DNA of 42,362 bases from Marinosulfonomonas sp. (GCA_015488685.1 WFNH01000004.1:1-42362), one strand, 5' to 3'. Shown: positions 20,929-29,952, counted from the stretch's first letter. Made by a program: numbers and translations. The notes: generated by a model not told the origin, from the letters alone.

Positions 20929-21549
20929 ACTCAAAATCCCGGTGCTGATCGGAAACAATATAATTTAACTCTTCAGAAATTCCAACCCTGTCAAATGCTG
21001 TAGTTTTTCAAAAAGCAGTCTATTCGTATAAGTCACTGTAAATAATCAGCAATACAAATTTAACATATATCATTCTATCCGCAGTCCCTGATGGTTCGGT
21101 TTGGCGGGAAGCACGATGAAGGGTCTACAGGCGTTCGTAGGGAAAACGCCTGGAAAAATATTCGGCCTCCCGCCCCGCAATAGCGGCATTCGGCATTAAG
21201 TCCAATGCATGTGCTGGTCAGATCACACCCTTAAACCAATGCCGTTTTCCAGTTGGAAAAGCCTGACGCCAGACTGTGGCGCAAGATTTATTTCCCCCAC
21301 CGGATGGAAATAATGTTAGCATTGCATCCCTGTTGCTGACTATAGATCAGCAGGTATATCCACATACACCCGTTGATATAAAGCAATGCAGAATACCAAT
21401 TTATACCTTTTGTTTATACGCACAATCGCCTTGTAAATTATCAATAATACCAAATTAGAAGCAATATTTACCTTTCCTTCAGCAACATGGGGTGATGTAA
21501 CGCTAGAAACAATTTGAATAAGATTCGACGAAAGCAAGGGAGATCACGC
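20929..21549. other. AT-rich intergenic region between the transglycosylase gene and ssb
   Basis: These 621 bases hold no convincing gene. Base composition is visibly more AT-rich than the neighbours at 20930-21080 and 21340-21500. One hairpin is seen: AGGCGTT (21129-21135) with AACGCCT (21145-21151) and a nine-base loop, not followed by a T-run. No GAAC-N7-GAAC LexA-type site was found before ssb. The divergent promoters of the transglycosylase and ssb must lie here, but I could not place them with confidence. Confidence 0.5.
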
Positions 21550-22041
21550 ATGGCGGGTTCGATTAACAAAGTGATATTGATAGGCAATCTGGGCGCTGAT
21601 CCCGAGGTGCGCACATTCCAGAATGGCGGCAAGGTTTGCAATCTGCGGATTGCAACCTCCGAGACATGGAAAGACAAGAACACCGGCGAACGGCGCGAGA
21701 AAACCGAATGGCACACAGTGGCCATTTTCTCGGAAGGGCTGGTGCGGGTCTGTGAGCAATATCTGAAAAAAGGCTCGAAGGTATATATCGAGGGCGCATT
21801 GCAAACCCGCAAATGGCAGGATCAGTCGGGCAATGACCGGTATTCGACAGAAGTGGTTCTATCCGGGTTCAACGGCACATTGGTTATGCTGGACGGCCGT
21901 AGTGGCGGCGGATCAGGTGGTGGCGGCTATGGCGGCGGTGATCAGGGCGGCTATGGTGGTGGATCGTCAGGTGGCGGCTATGATAGCGGCCCGCAGCAAG
22001 GTGGCGGTGGCGGCAACATCGATGACGAGATCCCGTTCTAG
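21550..22041 (+). CDS. ssb: Single-stranded DNA-binding protein
   Basis: SSB protects and organises single-stranded DNA in replication and repair. From ATG 21550 it is 163 aa: an N-terminal OB fold ([54 protein letters not shown]) followed by a glycine-rich linker of about 45 residues and the acidic partner-binding tip DDEIPF. AAGGGAG before the ATG fixes the start; the frame is open twelve codons further upstream. A strong terminator follows 21 bases after the stop. Confidence 0.96.
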   Translation: MAGSINKVILIGNLGADPEVRTFQNGGKVCNLRIATSETWKDKNTGERREKTEWHTVAIFSEGLVRVCEQYLKKGSKVYIEGALQTRKWQDQSGNDRYSTEVVLSGFNGTLVMLDGRSGGGSGGGGYGGGDQGGYGGGSSGGGYDSGPQQGGGGGNIDDEIPF

Positions 22042-22062
22042 AAAACGGAAATGGATTGTTAC

Positions 22063-22093
22063 AAAGGCCCTGATGAAAATCAGGGCCTTTTTT
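22063..22093 (+). terminator. Rho-independent terminator of ssb
   Basis: A perfect 12-bp stem (AAAGGCCCTGAT with ATCAGGGCCTTT) closes a GAAA tetraloop and runs into a T-tract. It starts 21 bases after the ssb stop codon and is in the correct orientation. Confidence 0.93.
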
Positions 22094-22120
22094 GTTATCG
22101 GTGTTTGCGCCGCCTATCGG

Positions 22121-22184
22121 CGTCGCCCCACGCGCCCTGTCGGGCGCGATTGCCTCCGGCGGAGGTATTTGGAAAAAGAAGAAG
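22121..22184 (+). repeat. Dispersed intergenic repeat, copy C (long form)
   Basis: The copy has a GC hairpin (CGCGCCC-TGTC-GGGCGCG), then the CCTCCGGCGGAGG palindrome, TATTTGG and an AAAAAGAAGAAG tail. It occupies the gap between the ssb terminator and the 3' end of aroB. It matches copy B part for part, with paired changes in the second stem. Confidence 0.72.
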
Positions 22185-22185
22185 A

Positions 22186-23298
22186 TTAGCGGGCGGCAAG
22201 TGCCTGTTCCAGAACAGTTCGCACCACGGCTTCATCCACATCTGATGTGACAAACGCCTGCCCGATCCCGCGCACCATAATGTAGTGGATTGCGCCATCC
22301 ATCACCTTTTTATCCTGCCCCATCAGGGCAATCAGTGCTTCGGCATCCGGCAGATCGCCGTCAATATCGGACAGATCCACCTTCATCCCCATATTACGCA
22401 AATGGGCACGTACGCGGCTGGGGTCTTCTTGACTGCACAGGCCCAGACGGGCCGAAACCTCGAACGCCAACGCGCTGCCGATCGCTACGCCTTCGCCATG
22501 CAACAGGCGGTCGGAATAACCGGTTGCGGATTCAAGCGCATGGCAGAACGTATGACCAAGGTTCAACAGCGCACGATCCCCCTGCTCGGTTTCGTCCCGC
22601 GCCACGATGTCTGCTTTGGCCTGACAAGAGCGGCGCACGGCCTCGGCCCGCAAGGCCATGTCACCGGCGGCCAATGCAGGTCCGTTGATTTCCAGCCATG
22701 CAAAGAAATCCAGATCGCCCAGCATCCCGTATTTTACCACCTCGCCATAGCCGGCCAAAAAATCGCGCGAGGTCAGCGTGCCCAGCACGCCGATGTCGGC
22801 CAATACCAGCGAGGGCTGATGAAACGCGCCGATCAGGTTTTTGCCCTGTGGCGCGTTGATGCCGGTCTTGCCGCCGACCGAGCTGTCCACTTGCGCCAGC
22901 AGGGAGGTGGGGATTTGCACGAAACGCACCCCGCGCCGCAGCACAGCGGCGGCAAAACCCACCAGATCGCCGATCACGCCACCGCCAAAAGCCAGCACCA
23001 CATCGCGGCGCTCGATCTTTTGCTCCAGCAGCCATTCCACCGTGCGGGTGAATTGCGGCCATGCCTTGGTTGCCTCGCCTGCGGGCAGCACCAGTGACAC
23101 CATGTCGATGCCAGCATCTGCCAGACCGGCACGCAGGGTTTCCAGGTGCAAAGCGGCGACGTTTTCATCCGACACCAACGCCACACGGGGACGCGCCAGC
23201 AAGGGGGCGATTTCAGCACCGACCCGTTTAATCAGCCCGTCGCCAATCCGGATATCATAGGCGCGATCGCCCAATTCCACACGCAGGGTTTCAACCAT
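22186..23298 (-). CDS. aroB: 3-dehydroquinate synthase AroB
   Basis: AroB converts DAHP to 3-dehydroquinate, the second step of the shikimate pathway, using NAD+ and a divalent metal. Signatures are LVLPAGEATKAWPQF, FGGGVIGDLVGFAA, QIPTSLLAQVDSSVGGKTGIN, YGEVVKYGML, and the metal ligands in LLNLGHTFCHALE and HGEGVAIG. Length 370 aa is normal. It begins directly after aroK with no gap, so the two are one operon. Confidence 0.96.
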   Translation of the reverse strand: MVETLRVELGDRAYDIRIGDGLIKRVGAEIAPLLARPRVALVSDENVAALHLETLRAGLADAGIDMVSLVLPAGEATKAWPQFTRTVEWLLEQKIERRDVVLAFGGGVIGDLVGFAAAVLRRGVRFVQIPTSLLAQVDSSVGGKTGINAPQGKNLIGAFHQPSLVLADIGVLGTLTSRDFLAGYGEVVKYGMLGDLDFFAWLEINGPALAAGDMALRAEAVRRSCQAKADIVARDETEQGDRALLNLGHTFCHALESATGYSDRLLHGEGVAIGSALAFEVSARLGLCSQEDPSRVRAHLRNMGMKVDLSDIDGDLPDAEALIALMGQDKKVMDGAIHYIMVRGIGQAFVTSDVDEAVVRTVLEQALAAR

Positions 23299-23856
23299 CT
23301 AATCTGCCTCCAGCACATCGGGACGGGATTTCAACACATCCAGAACCGCCGATGCCATATCGTTAATCGAATATTCCGCCCGCCCCTGCACGGCCAGATC
23401 GGCCTTTGCATAAAGCGGCTCGCGGGCCTCGCATAAGTCGCGCAGGGTTTGGCGCGGGTTATCTGTGCGCAACAAGGGGCGTGTGTTTTTGTGTCGAACC
23501 CGCGCCCAAAGCAGGTCAAGATCGGCCTTTAACCAGACCGCCACCCCTTTGTCGGCAATCACGACCCGGTTTTGTTCTGCCAGAAAGGCCCCGCCGCCGG
23601 TGGACAAAATGCCGGTCTCTTCTTCCAGCAGACGTGTGATCACCTCGGTTTCACGGGCCCGAAAGAAGGCCTCGCCATCACGCTCGAACACCTCGGCAAT
23701 CGACATATTGGCGGCCTTGACGATCTCATCATCGGAATCCAGAAACGGCACCGAAAGGCGTTCGGCCAAAGCCTTGCCCACGGCTGTTTTCCCCGCCCCC
23801 ATCATGCCAACCAGCACAACCGTCTTTTTCAACACATACGCCAAACCGGCAGTCAC
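23299..23856 (-). CDS. aroK: Shikimate kinase AroK
   Basis: AroK phosphorylates shikimate at the 3-OH. The P-loop is GMMGAGKT, the shikimate site includes FLDSDDEI and RARETEV, GILSTGGGAFL is the family hallmark, and the lid region has TRPLL. The start is uncertain. The frame is open to 23952, with ATG at 23901, but relatives begin 10-16 residues before the P-loop, which fits the GTG at 23856 (185 aa). It is followed without gap by aroB. Confidence 0.92.
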   Translation of the reverse strand: MTAGLAYVLKKTVVLVGMMGAGKTAVGKALAERLSVPFLDSDDEIVKAANMSIAEVFERDGEAFFRARETEVITRLLEEETGILSTGGGAFLAEQNRVVIADKGVAVWLKADLDLLWARVRHKNTRPLLRTDNPRQTLRDLCEAREPLYAKADLAVQGRAEYSINDMASAVLDVLKSRPDVLEAD

Positions 23857-23966
23857 CCGCTTAATTCCGAAATTATTACATTCAATGGCGTGAAATTTCA
23901 TAAAAGGCCATATATAAATCGGGCAAACTGCGTCATAATGCAGGCAAAACAAAAAGGCAGACGATA

Positions 23967-24101
23967 ATGGGGCGATTGCTAAAGGCGCTTGTATTCCTTC
24001 TTTTACTGGGCTTTATCGCCCTGACGGGCTATGCTTACCTAGGGGATATGACCCCCGAGGTAAAAGAGGTTAACCAGCCGGTTACACTGGATGTCGAGTA
24101 A
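23967..24101 (+). CDS. Small (44 aa) membrane protein before the xerD operon
   Basis: The frame reads MGRLLKALVF with a hydrophobic stretch to about residue 22, then a short tail (GDMTPEVKEVNQPVTLDVE). It is either a single-span membrane protein or a small secreted peptide. An AAGG element lies ten bases before the ATG. Its last 11 bases overlap the start of the next gene at 24091, so translation is probably coupled. The function is unknown to me. Confidence 0.6.
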   Translation: MGRLLKALVFLLLLGFIALTGYAYLGDMTPEVKEVNQPVTLDVE

Positions 24102-25623
24102 AAAGTTATTCATTTTCACCGCCCTTGTTCTGGGCAACGCCACAGTTGCGCTGGCGGATACCCCGCTTTCGGCGATTGACTGGTTGTCAGATACGGTGAC
24201 AACACCGGTGGTGATGCAGCCACCTACAGCCGACGATGTCAGCCGCGATGCCTCGGTCGAAGACATCACAGTCACCACGCTGGACGGACCGACGCCGGAT
24301 GCGGTGGGGTTGTTGCCGGTATCGGTTACCGGACTGCCGCGGAATTTCTGGGGCGCAACGGCCAGCGAGGGGCTGGCGCGACTGGTGCGCCTACAACAGG
24401 TTCAAAGCCTGCCCGCACTGGAAGATTTACTGAAAATGATCCTGCTGGCCGAACTGGATGCCCCGCTGGACGCCGATGGCACCGGGGTGCTGTTTCTAGC
24501 GCGGATTGATAAATTGCTGGATCTTGGGTCACTGGATCAGGCACAGGCCCTGTTGGAACGCGCGGGGCCAGACAGCCCCACTCTGTTTCGGCGCTGGTTT
24601 GATGTGGCCCTGCTGACCGGCACTGAACATGCCGCCTGCGCCGCGTTGAAAGAAAACGCTGATATTGCCCCCACCTACCCGGCGCGGGTGTTCTGCCTTG
24701 CGCGTAATGGCGACTGGAATGCCGCCGCCGTGACCTTGGAAACCGCCAAGGCTCTGGGCTATATCACCAAAGAGGAAGACGCCCTTTTGGCCCGTTTTCT
24801 GGACCCCGAACTGTTCGAGGGCCAGCCACCCCTGCCCGTTCCAAAGCACATTACGCCGCTAATATTCCGCATGCGTGAAGCGATTGGCGAGCCGGTTCCG
24901 ACAGTCAATTTGCCACTGGCCTTTGCCAATGCGGACTTGCGCAGCAACAGCGGCTGGAAAACCCAGATCGAGGCGGCCGAACGTCTGGCCCGCACCGGTG
25001 CGATTGATCCAAACCGACTGTTGGGAATTTATACCGAACGGCTGCCTGCTGCCTCGGGTGGTATTTGGGAACGGGTCGAGGCCGTGCAACAATTCGACAC
25101 TGCCATGTCCACCAATGATCCGGGGGCTGTCGCCACGACCCTGCCTGCTGTCTGGCAAGAGATGCAACATGCGCATCTGGAAGTGCCCTTTGCCACATTA
25201 TACGGCGAACGGCTGGAGCGATTGCCCTTGCAGGGCGAGGCCGCGGAACTGGCGTTTCATATCGGATTGTTGTCAGCAGATTACGAAAAGGTTGCCGGTA
25301 AATTTACACCTGCCACCATCATGGACAAGTTTCTGGTGGCTCTGGCCCAGGGGGATGTAAACGGCGTGGCTTCGCCAAATGCCAAGGGCAATGTGGTAAA
25401 ACCTGCGTTTCAGGCCAACACGGCACCGGTCGAATTTGCCCCGCTCCTGTCTGATAACCAGTTGGGCAAGGCGATATTGCAAGCCATCACCCTGTTTGCC
25501 CAAGGTGCGGATGGTGATTTGAAGGATGTGCGCAAAGCCTTGTTATTGCTGCGTTCTGTCGGGCTGGAGGACACAGCCCGGCGTGCGGCCATACAGTTGA
25601 TGCTGCTGGAACGGCGCGGCTAG
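24091..25623 (+). CDS. Exported protein of unknown function upstream of xerD
   Basis: A 510-aa protein with an N-terminal signal peptide (hydrophobic LFIFTALVLGNATVALA, cleavage near residue 22). The rest is Ala/Leu-rich and appears helical, with stretches that read like solenoid repeats (for example LDLGSLDQAQALLERAGPD and AACAALKENADIAPTYPARV). I could see no catalytic motif. It overlaps the small gene before it by 11 bases and ends four bases before xerD, so it is within an operon with the recombinase. I do not recognise a named family. Confidence 0.75.
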   Translation: MSSKKLFIFTALVLGNATVALADTPLSAIDWLSDTVTTPVVMQPPTADDVSRDASVEDITVTTLDGPTPDAVGLLPVSVTGLPRNFWGATASEGLARLVRLQQVQSLPALEDLLKMILLAELDAPLDADGTGVLFLARIDKLLDLGSLDQAQALLERAGPDSPTLFRRWFDVALLTGTEHAACAALKENADIAPTYPARVFCLARNGDWNAAAVTLETAKALGYITKEEDALLARFLDPELFEGQPPLPVPKHITPLIFRMREAIGEPVPTVNLPLAFANADLRSNSGWKTQIEAAERLARTGAIDPNRLLGIYTERLPAASGGIWERVEAVQQFDTAMSTNDPGAVATTLPAVWQEMQHAHLEVPFATLYGERLERLPLQGEAAELAFHIGLLSADYEKVAGKFTPATIMDKFLVALAQGDVNGVASPNAKGNVVKPAFQANTAPVEFAPLLSDNQLGKAILQAITLFAQGADGDLKDVRKALLLLRSVGLEDTARRAAIQLMLLERRG

Positions 25624-25627
25624 GCTG

Positions 25628-26557
25628 ATGGACGCCCGCCACTGGATCAGCACCTATCTGGACGCCCAAGCCGCCGAAATGGACGCCGCCGCCAACACCC
25701 AGTCCGCCTATGCCCGCGACCTGATGGATTTTGCCGATTGGCTATCTGGCAAGGGGCCGGATTTCGCCAGCGCCACCCGCGCCGATGTCGAGGGCTATCT
25801 GATCCATTGCGAAGCGCAAGGGCTGGCCCAGGCCACCCGCGCACGGCGGCTGTCGTCGATCAAAGGGCTGTACCGGTTCGCATTCGAGGAAGGCTGGCGC
25901 AACGACAATCCCGCGATCCAGATCAAAGGGCCGGGGCGGGCCAAAAGCCTGCCCAAAACCCTGAGCATTGACGAGGTCGAAGCCCTTTTGACCGCCGCCC
26001 GCAATCATGGGCGCAATACTTCGGACCGGCTGCGCAATACCTGCCTGATGGAACTGCTGTATGCCACGGGGATGCGGGTGACCGAACTGGTGTCGCTGCC
26101 GGTGTCTGCCGTGCGGGGTGATCCGCGAATGATACTGGTGCGCGGCAAGGGCGGCAAGGAACGCATGGTGCCACTATCCCCCCCTGCCCGCACAGCATTG
26201 GTTGCATGGATCAAGCTGCGGGACGAACAGGACGACGCAGCCCGCGCCAAAGGGGCCACACCATCGAAATTCCTGTTCCCGTCGCGCAGCAAGTTGGGCC
26301 ACATGACCCGCAACCGGTTCTATCTGCTGATCAAGGAGTTGGCCGTGCATGGCGGCGTTTCCCCCGCCAAAGTCACCCCGCACACCCTGCGCCATGCCTT
26401 TGCCACGCATCTGTTGGCCAACGGGGCTGATCTGCGGTCGATCCAGACGCTGCTGGGCCATGCCGACATTTCCACCACCGAGATTTACACCCATGTGTTA
26501 GAGGAACGGCTAAAGGAACTGGTGCTGGAGCACCATCCGCTGGCCAAGAAGAATTGA
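25628..26557 (+). CDS. xerD: Site-specific tyrosine recombinase XerD
   Basis: XerD acts with XerC at dif to resolve chromosome dimers. The 309-aa protein has an N-terminal SAM-like domain (TQSAYARDLMDFADWL) and a C-terminal catalytic domain with the full set: Arg150 (ATGMRVTEL), a Lys in RGKGGKERMVPL, His252 and Arg255 (PHTLRHAFATHLL), His278 (LLGHADISTTEIYTHV) and nucleophile Tyr287. XerD rather than XerC is inferred from the N terminus and its place opposite aroK-aroB; that distinction is less certain than the family. No dif site was recognised in the window. Confidence 0.93.
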   Translation: MDARHWISTYLDAQAAEMDAAANTQSAYARDLMDFADWLSGKGPDFASATRADVEGYLIHCEAQGLAQATRARRLSSIKGLYRFAFEEGWRNDNPAIQIKGPGRAKSLPKTLSIDEVEALLTAARNHGRNTSDRLRNTCLMELLYATGMRVTELVSLPVSAVRGDPRMILVRGKGGKERMVPLSPPARTALVAWIKLRDEQDDAARAKGATPSKFLFPSRSKLGHMTRNRFYLLIKELAVHGGVSPAKVTPHTLRHAFATHLLANGADLRSIQTLLGHADISTTEIYTHVLEERLKELVLEHHPLAKKN

Positions 26558-26648
26558 AGGCGAGGTGAACCCCACCCTACGGACAGCCACTTGAACCGGC
26601 GCGTAACAAGCCCCATAAAGGCGCCAACCCCCATTAGATGTGAGAGAA

Positions 26649-27956
26649 ATGCCCGAAACTGCCCCCTTCCTTGATACCGCCTTCTGGATTACCGCTGGCT
26701 TTATCGCCCTGCTGCTGCTGTTATCGGCATTCTTTTCCGGCTCGGAAACCGCACTGACGGCGGCGTCGCGGGGCAAATTGCGCGCACAGGCCGACAAGGG
26801 CAACACCGGCGCAAAACAAGCACTGGATGTGACCGAAGATACTGAACGACTGATCGGGGCGGTGCTGCTTGGCAACAACCTTGTGAACATCCTTGCGGCC
26901 TCATTGGCCACCGCCCTGTTCACCCGCCTGTTTGGCGAAAGCGGTGTGGCGCTGGCCACCTTACTGATGACCTTCCTTGTGCTGGTCTTTGCCGAGGTGC
27001 TGCCAAAAACCTATGCCATCACCAACCCCGAAACCGCCGCCGCCCGCGTGTCGCCGGTTATCCGGCTGGTTGTCACCGTGTTTTCCCCCATCGTCGGCGC
27101 GATCCGCTGGTTTGTGCGCCTTGTGTTGCGGCTGTTCGGGGTCAAGGTGGATCCGGACGGCCAGATGCTGGCCGTGCGCGAGGAAATCGCGGGGGCCATT
27201 TCGCTGGGCCATTCCGAAGGCGTTGTTGAAAAAGAGGACCGCGACCGCATTCTTGGCGCGCTTGATCTGAATGATCGCACGGTCGAGGAGATCATGCTAC
27301 ATCGCTCGAAAATCGAGATGATCGACGTGGCAGATGACCCGCAAGCGGTGCTGGCCCAATGCCTGAATTCGGCCCACACCCGCCTACCGCTGTTTCGCGA
27401 TGACCCTGAAAACATCATCGGCGTGATTCATGCCAAAGACCTGCTGCGCGCCATGCACAAACTGATGGTGCAAAAAGAGGCTTCATTCGAGGTGCTGAAC
27501 GGGTTTGACGTAATGAAAGTGGCCAGGAAACCATATTTCGTACCGGAAACCACCACGCTGGACGACCAGATGCGCCAGTTCCTAAGGCGCCACGCACATT
27601 TTGCGCTGGTGGTGGACGAATACGGGGCCTTGCAGGGATTGATTACGCTCGAGGATATTCTGGAAGAGATCGTCGGGGAAATCACCGATGAGTTCGATGA
27701 AGACGACGAGCCGACCATTGGCAAATCCGAGGACGGGGAATTCGTGGTCGAGGGGGCGATGACCATCCGCGACCTGAACCGCGCCACCGACTGGAATCTG
27801 CCTGACGAAGAAGCCAATACTGTGGCCGGTCTGGTCATCCACGAGGCCCAGATGATCCCGTCCGAAGGGCAGGTTTTTTCCTTCCACGGGTTCCGGTTCG
27901 AGGTGCTGGAACGGCAGGCTAACCGAATTATGAAGCTGAAAATCCGCCCCTTATGA
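26649..27956 (+). CDS. CNNM/CorC-HlyC family membrane protein with CBS domains
   Basis: This 435-aa protein has an N-terminal CNNM (DUF21) membrane domain (hydrophobic segments from residue 10, with LSAFFSGSETALTAASRGKL). A cytoplasmic CBS pair follows (near IMLHRSKIEMIDV...HTRLPLFRDDPENIIG and FALVVDEYGALQGLITLEDILEEI), and then a C-terminal CorC/HlyC domain (GAMTIRDLNRATDWNLP...). Members are linked to magnesium or cobalt efflux and are often misnamed haemolysins. GTG 26640 is an alternative start; neither has a clean ribosome site. It lies 91 bases downstream of xerD. Confidence 0.9.
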   Translation: MPETAPFLDTAFWITAGFIALLLLLSAFFSGSETALTAASRGKLRAQADKGNTGAKQALDVTEDTERLIGAVLLGNNLVNILAASLATALFTRLFGESGVALATLLMTFLVLVFAEVLPKTYAITNPETAAARVSPVIRLVVTVFSPIVGAIRWFVRLVLRLFGVKVDPDGQMLAVREEIAGAISLGHSEGVVEKEDRDRILGALDLNDRTVEEIMLHRSKIEMIDVADDPQAVLAQCLNSAHTRLPLFRDDPENIIGVIHAKDLLRAMHKLMVQKEASFEVLNGFDVMKVARKPYFVPETTTLDDQMRQFLRRHAHFALVVDEYGALQGLITLEDILEEIVGEITDEFDEDDEPTIGKSEDGEFVVEGAMTIRDLNRATDWNLPDEEANTVAGLVIHEAQMIPSEGQVFSFHGFRFEVLERQANRIMKLKIRPL

Positions 27957-27966
27957 TCACAGGCAG

Positions 27967-28212
27967 CTACCGTTGCTTCATGCGCTTTCTGATGAAAAGC
28001 ACCACAACTACAAACCCAAGACAGACCAGCAACAGCGTCAACCAGACAAGTCCGGCTTGTTCGACATAGACCATGCCCGTTTGCGGATCATAACAACGCC
28101 CCAAATCGTTGAAACAATCACGCCATCGGTAATAGCGGTCAAAATAGGCAAAGCCGAACAAAGCAGCCATGCCCAGCAATACCGCCAGGATAAGGTTGAA
28201 AACCACGGTCAC
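27967..28212 (-). CDS. Small two-span membrane protein downstream of the HerA-like ATPase
   Basis: The reading frame gives two hydrophobic helices (VTVVFNLILAVLLGMAAL and LVWLTLLLVCLGFVVVVLF), a cysteine-containing loop (RDCFNDLGRCYDPQTG) and a basic tail (RKRMKQR). GTG 28212 lies 27 bases after the ATPase stop and gives 81 aa. The frame is open further upstream, inside the ATPase gene, so the true start is unclear. No function is recognised. Confidence 0.5.
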   Translation of the reverse strand: MTVVFNLILAVLLGMAALFGFAYFDRYYRWRDCFNDLGRCYDPQTGMVYVEQAGLVWLTLLLVCLGFVVVVLFIRKRMKQR

Positions 28213-28238
28213 GATGAACAGGGCTTCAAGGCCATCAA

Positions 28239-29783
28239 TCAGCGCCCCTTGAACAAGGTGCCAAAAATCCCGCGCACGATCCGGCGGCCCGTGGTGCCTT
28301 TCAGTTCCTTGATCACGACCGAACTGATCGCCTCGCCCCAACTGGCGTCCTTGCGGGTTTTGCGCGAGGTCGAGCGCCCCACGCGCGCGCCGGAATAGCG
28401 CCGGCCGGCCTTGTATTCTCGCAAGGCCATATCGGCTTCTTCCTCGGCTTTCTCGGCTTCTTCCGCCGCTTTTGCAGCATCCTCGGCGCGTTTCTTCAGC
28501 ATTTCAAAGGCCGACTGGCGGTCCAGCTTTTCCTCGTATTTACCGGCCAGAGGCGATCCGGCAATCACCGCGCGCCGCTCGGCAGCGGTGATCGGACCCA
28601 GTTGCGAGGACGGCGGGCGGATCAGGGTGCGTTCGACCATGCCCGGCACACCCTTTTTCTGCAGGAACGACGTCACCGCTTCGCCCACCCCCACCTCGCG
28701 GATGGCTTGCGCCGTGTCAAAACGCGGATTGTCGCGATAGGTTTCGGCGGCGTGCAGCAACTGTTTACGATCCCGCGCGGTAAAGGCGCGCAGGGCGTGT
28801 TGCACCCGGTTGCCCAACTGCCCCAGAATATCCTCGGGAATATCGCTTGGGTTCTGCGTCACGAAATACACACCCACCCCTTTAGAGCGGATCAGGCGGG
28901 CGACCTGCTCGATCTTGTCGATCATCGGTTTTGGGGCACCATCAAACAGCAGGTGTGCCTCGTCAAAAAACAGCACCAGTTTGGGTTTGTCAGGGTCGCC
29001 CACCTCGGGCAGTTCCTCGAATAATTCGCTGAGCAGCCAGATCAGGAAGGTGGCATATAATTTCGGCGCGGCCATCAAGGCATCCGAAGCCAGAATATTG
29101 ATCCGCCCGCGCCCGTCAGGATCGACCAGCATCATATCGGCCAGCTCCAGCGCTGGTTCGCCAAACAGGTTTGTGCCCCCCTGGTTTTCCAGCACCAGAA
29201 GGCGCCGCTGGATGGTGCCGACAGAATTCACAGATATATTGCCATAGCGCAGCGACAAATCCTTACCGTTTTGCCCGACCCAGACAAGCAGGGATTGCAG
29301 ATCCTTCAGATCCAGCAGTGGCAGGCCCTGCTCGTCCGCCACACGGAAAGCAATGTTCAAAACGCCCTCTTGGGCTTCGCTCAACTCCAGCAGGCGCGAA
29401 ATCAGCAACGGCCCCATTTCCGCCACCGTGGTGCGGATCGGATGGCCGGATTTGCCGAACAGATCCCAGAAGGTGACGGGGAAACTGTCATAAGCGTAAT
29501 CGTCAAACCCGATCTTGGCGGCGCGCTCCATGAAGGCGTCATGTAGTTTGAAGTCTTCGGAGCCGGCCACCGCAAGCCCCGACAGATCGCCTTTGACATC
29601 CGACATGAACACCGGAACACCTGCCGCCGACAGTTCCTCGGCCAGAATCTGCAGGGTTACGGTTTTCCCCGTCCCCGTCGCCCCGGCAATCAGCCCGTGA
29701 CGGTTTGAATATTTCAGCAGCATTTCCTGCGGCACAGCATAGGCTTCGCCACCACCCCCTACAAAAATCCGGTCTTTACTCAC
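28239..29783 (-). CDS. HerA-like ATPase/helicase, DUF853 family (YjgR-like)
   Basis: This 514-aa protein is a FtsK/HerA-superfamily P-loop ATPase. Walker A is GATGTGKT (residues 34-41), Walker B is KLVLFFDEAHLLF, and GVYFVTQNPSDIPEDILGQLGNRVQHALRAFT is a marker of the DUF853/YjgR group. The C-terminal part has a charged Ala/Glu coiled-coil (KRAEDAAKAAEEAEKAEEEA) and a basic end. The role is not established; a DNA translocase or helicase function follows from the superfamily only. Confidence 0.88.
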   Translation of the reverse strand: MSKDRIFVGGGGEAYAVPQEMLLKYSNRHGLIAGATGTGKTVTLQILAEELSAAGVPVFMSDVKGDLSGLAVAGSEDFKLHDAFMERAAKIGFDDYAYDSFPVTFWDLFGKSGHPIRTTVAEMGPLLISRLLELSEAQEGVLNIAFRVADEQGLPLLDLKDLQSLLVWVGQNGKDLSLRYGNISVNSVGTIQRRLLVLENQGGTNLFGEPALELADMMLVDPDGRGRINILASDALMAAPKLYATFLIWLLSELFEELPEVGDPDKPKLVLFFDEAHLLFDGAPKPMIDKIEQVARLIRSKGVGVYFVTQNPSDIPEDILGQLGNRVQHALRAFTARDRKQLLHAAETYRDNPRFDTAQAIREVGVGEAVTSFLQKKGVPGMVERTLIRPPSSQLGPITAAERRAVIAGSPLAGKYEEKLDRQSAFEMLKKRAEDAAKAAEEAEKAEEEADMALREYKAGRRYSGARVGRSTSRKTRKDASWGEAISSVVIKELKGTTGRRIVRGIFGTLFKGR

Positions 29784-29923
29784 TGCGACTTCCCCCGCTT
29801 TGTTTTTGTTTTCATGTCATTCTTGCATATGAAAATACAATGTTAATCATTTTGTGCCAGTGTAGTTTTACATCTCGGGCGTTTGTCCTCTTTCGTCCGG
29901 ATGTATTTCCTCCCTGTTAGACT

Positions 29924-29952
29924 GGCCGCGCGTTAAATGCGCGGCCTTTTTT
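29924..29952 (+). terminator. Intrinsic terminator without an evident gene
   Basis: The stem GGCCGCGC/GCGCGGCC (8 bp, seven-base loop) is followed by six T residues. It reads on the plus strand, but the nearest upstream gene is on the minus strand and divergent. It implies a plus-strand transcript starting somewhere in 29790-29920; no clear promoter was found there. Confidence 0.75.

Noticed and set aside
26561-26580. GAGGTGAACCCCACCCT-type hairpin after xerD, possibly another dispersed repeat
   Set aside because: The stem is imperfect, there is no T-run and only one copy occurs in the window; I could not support a terminator or a repeat family from this alone.
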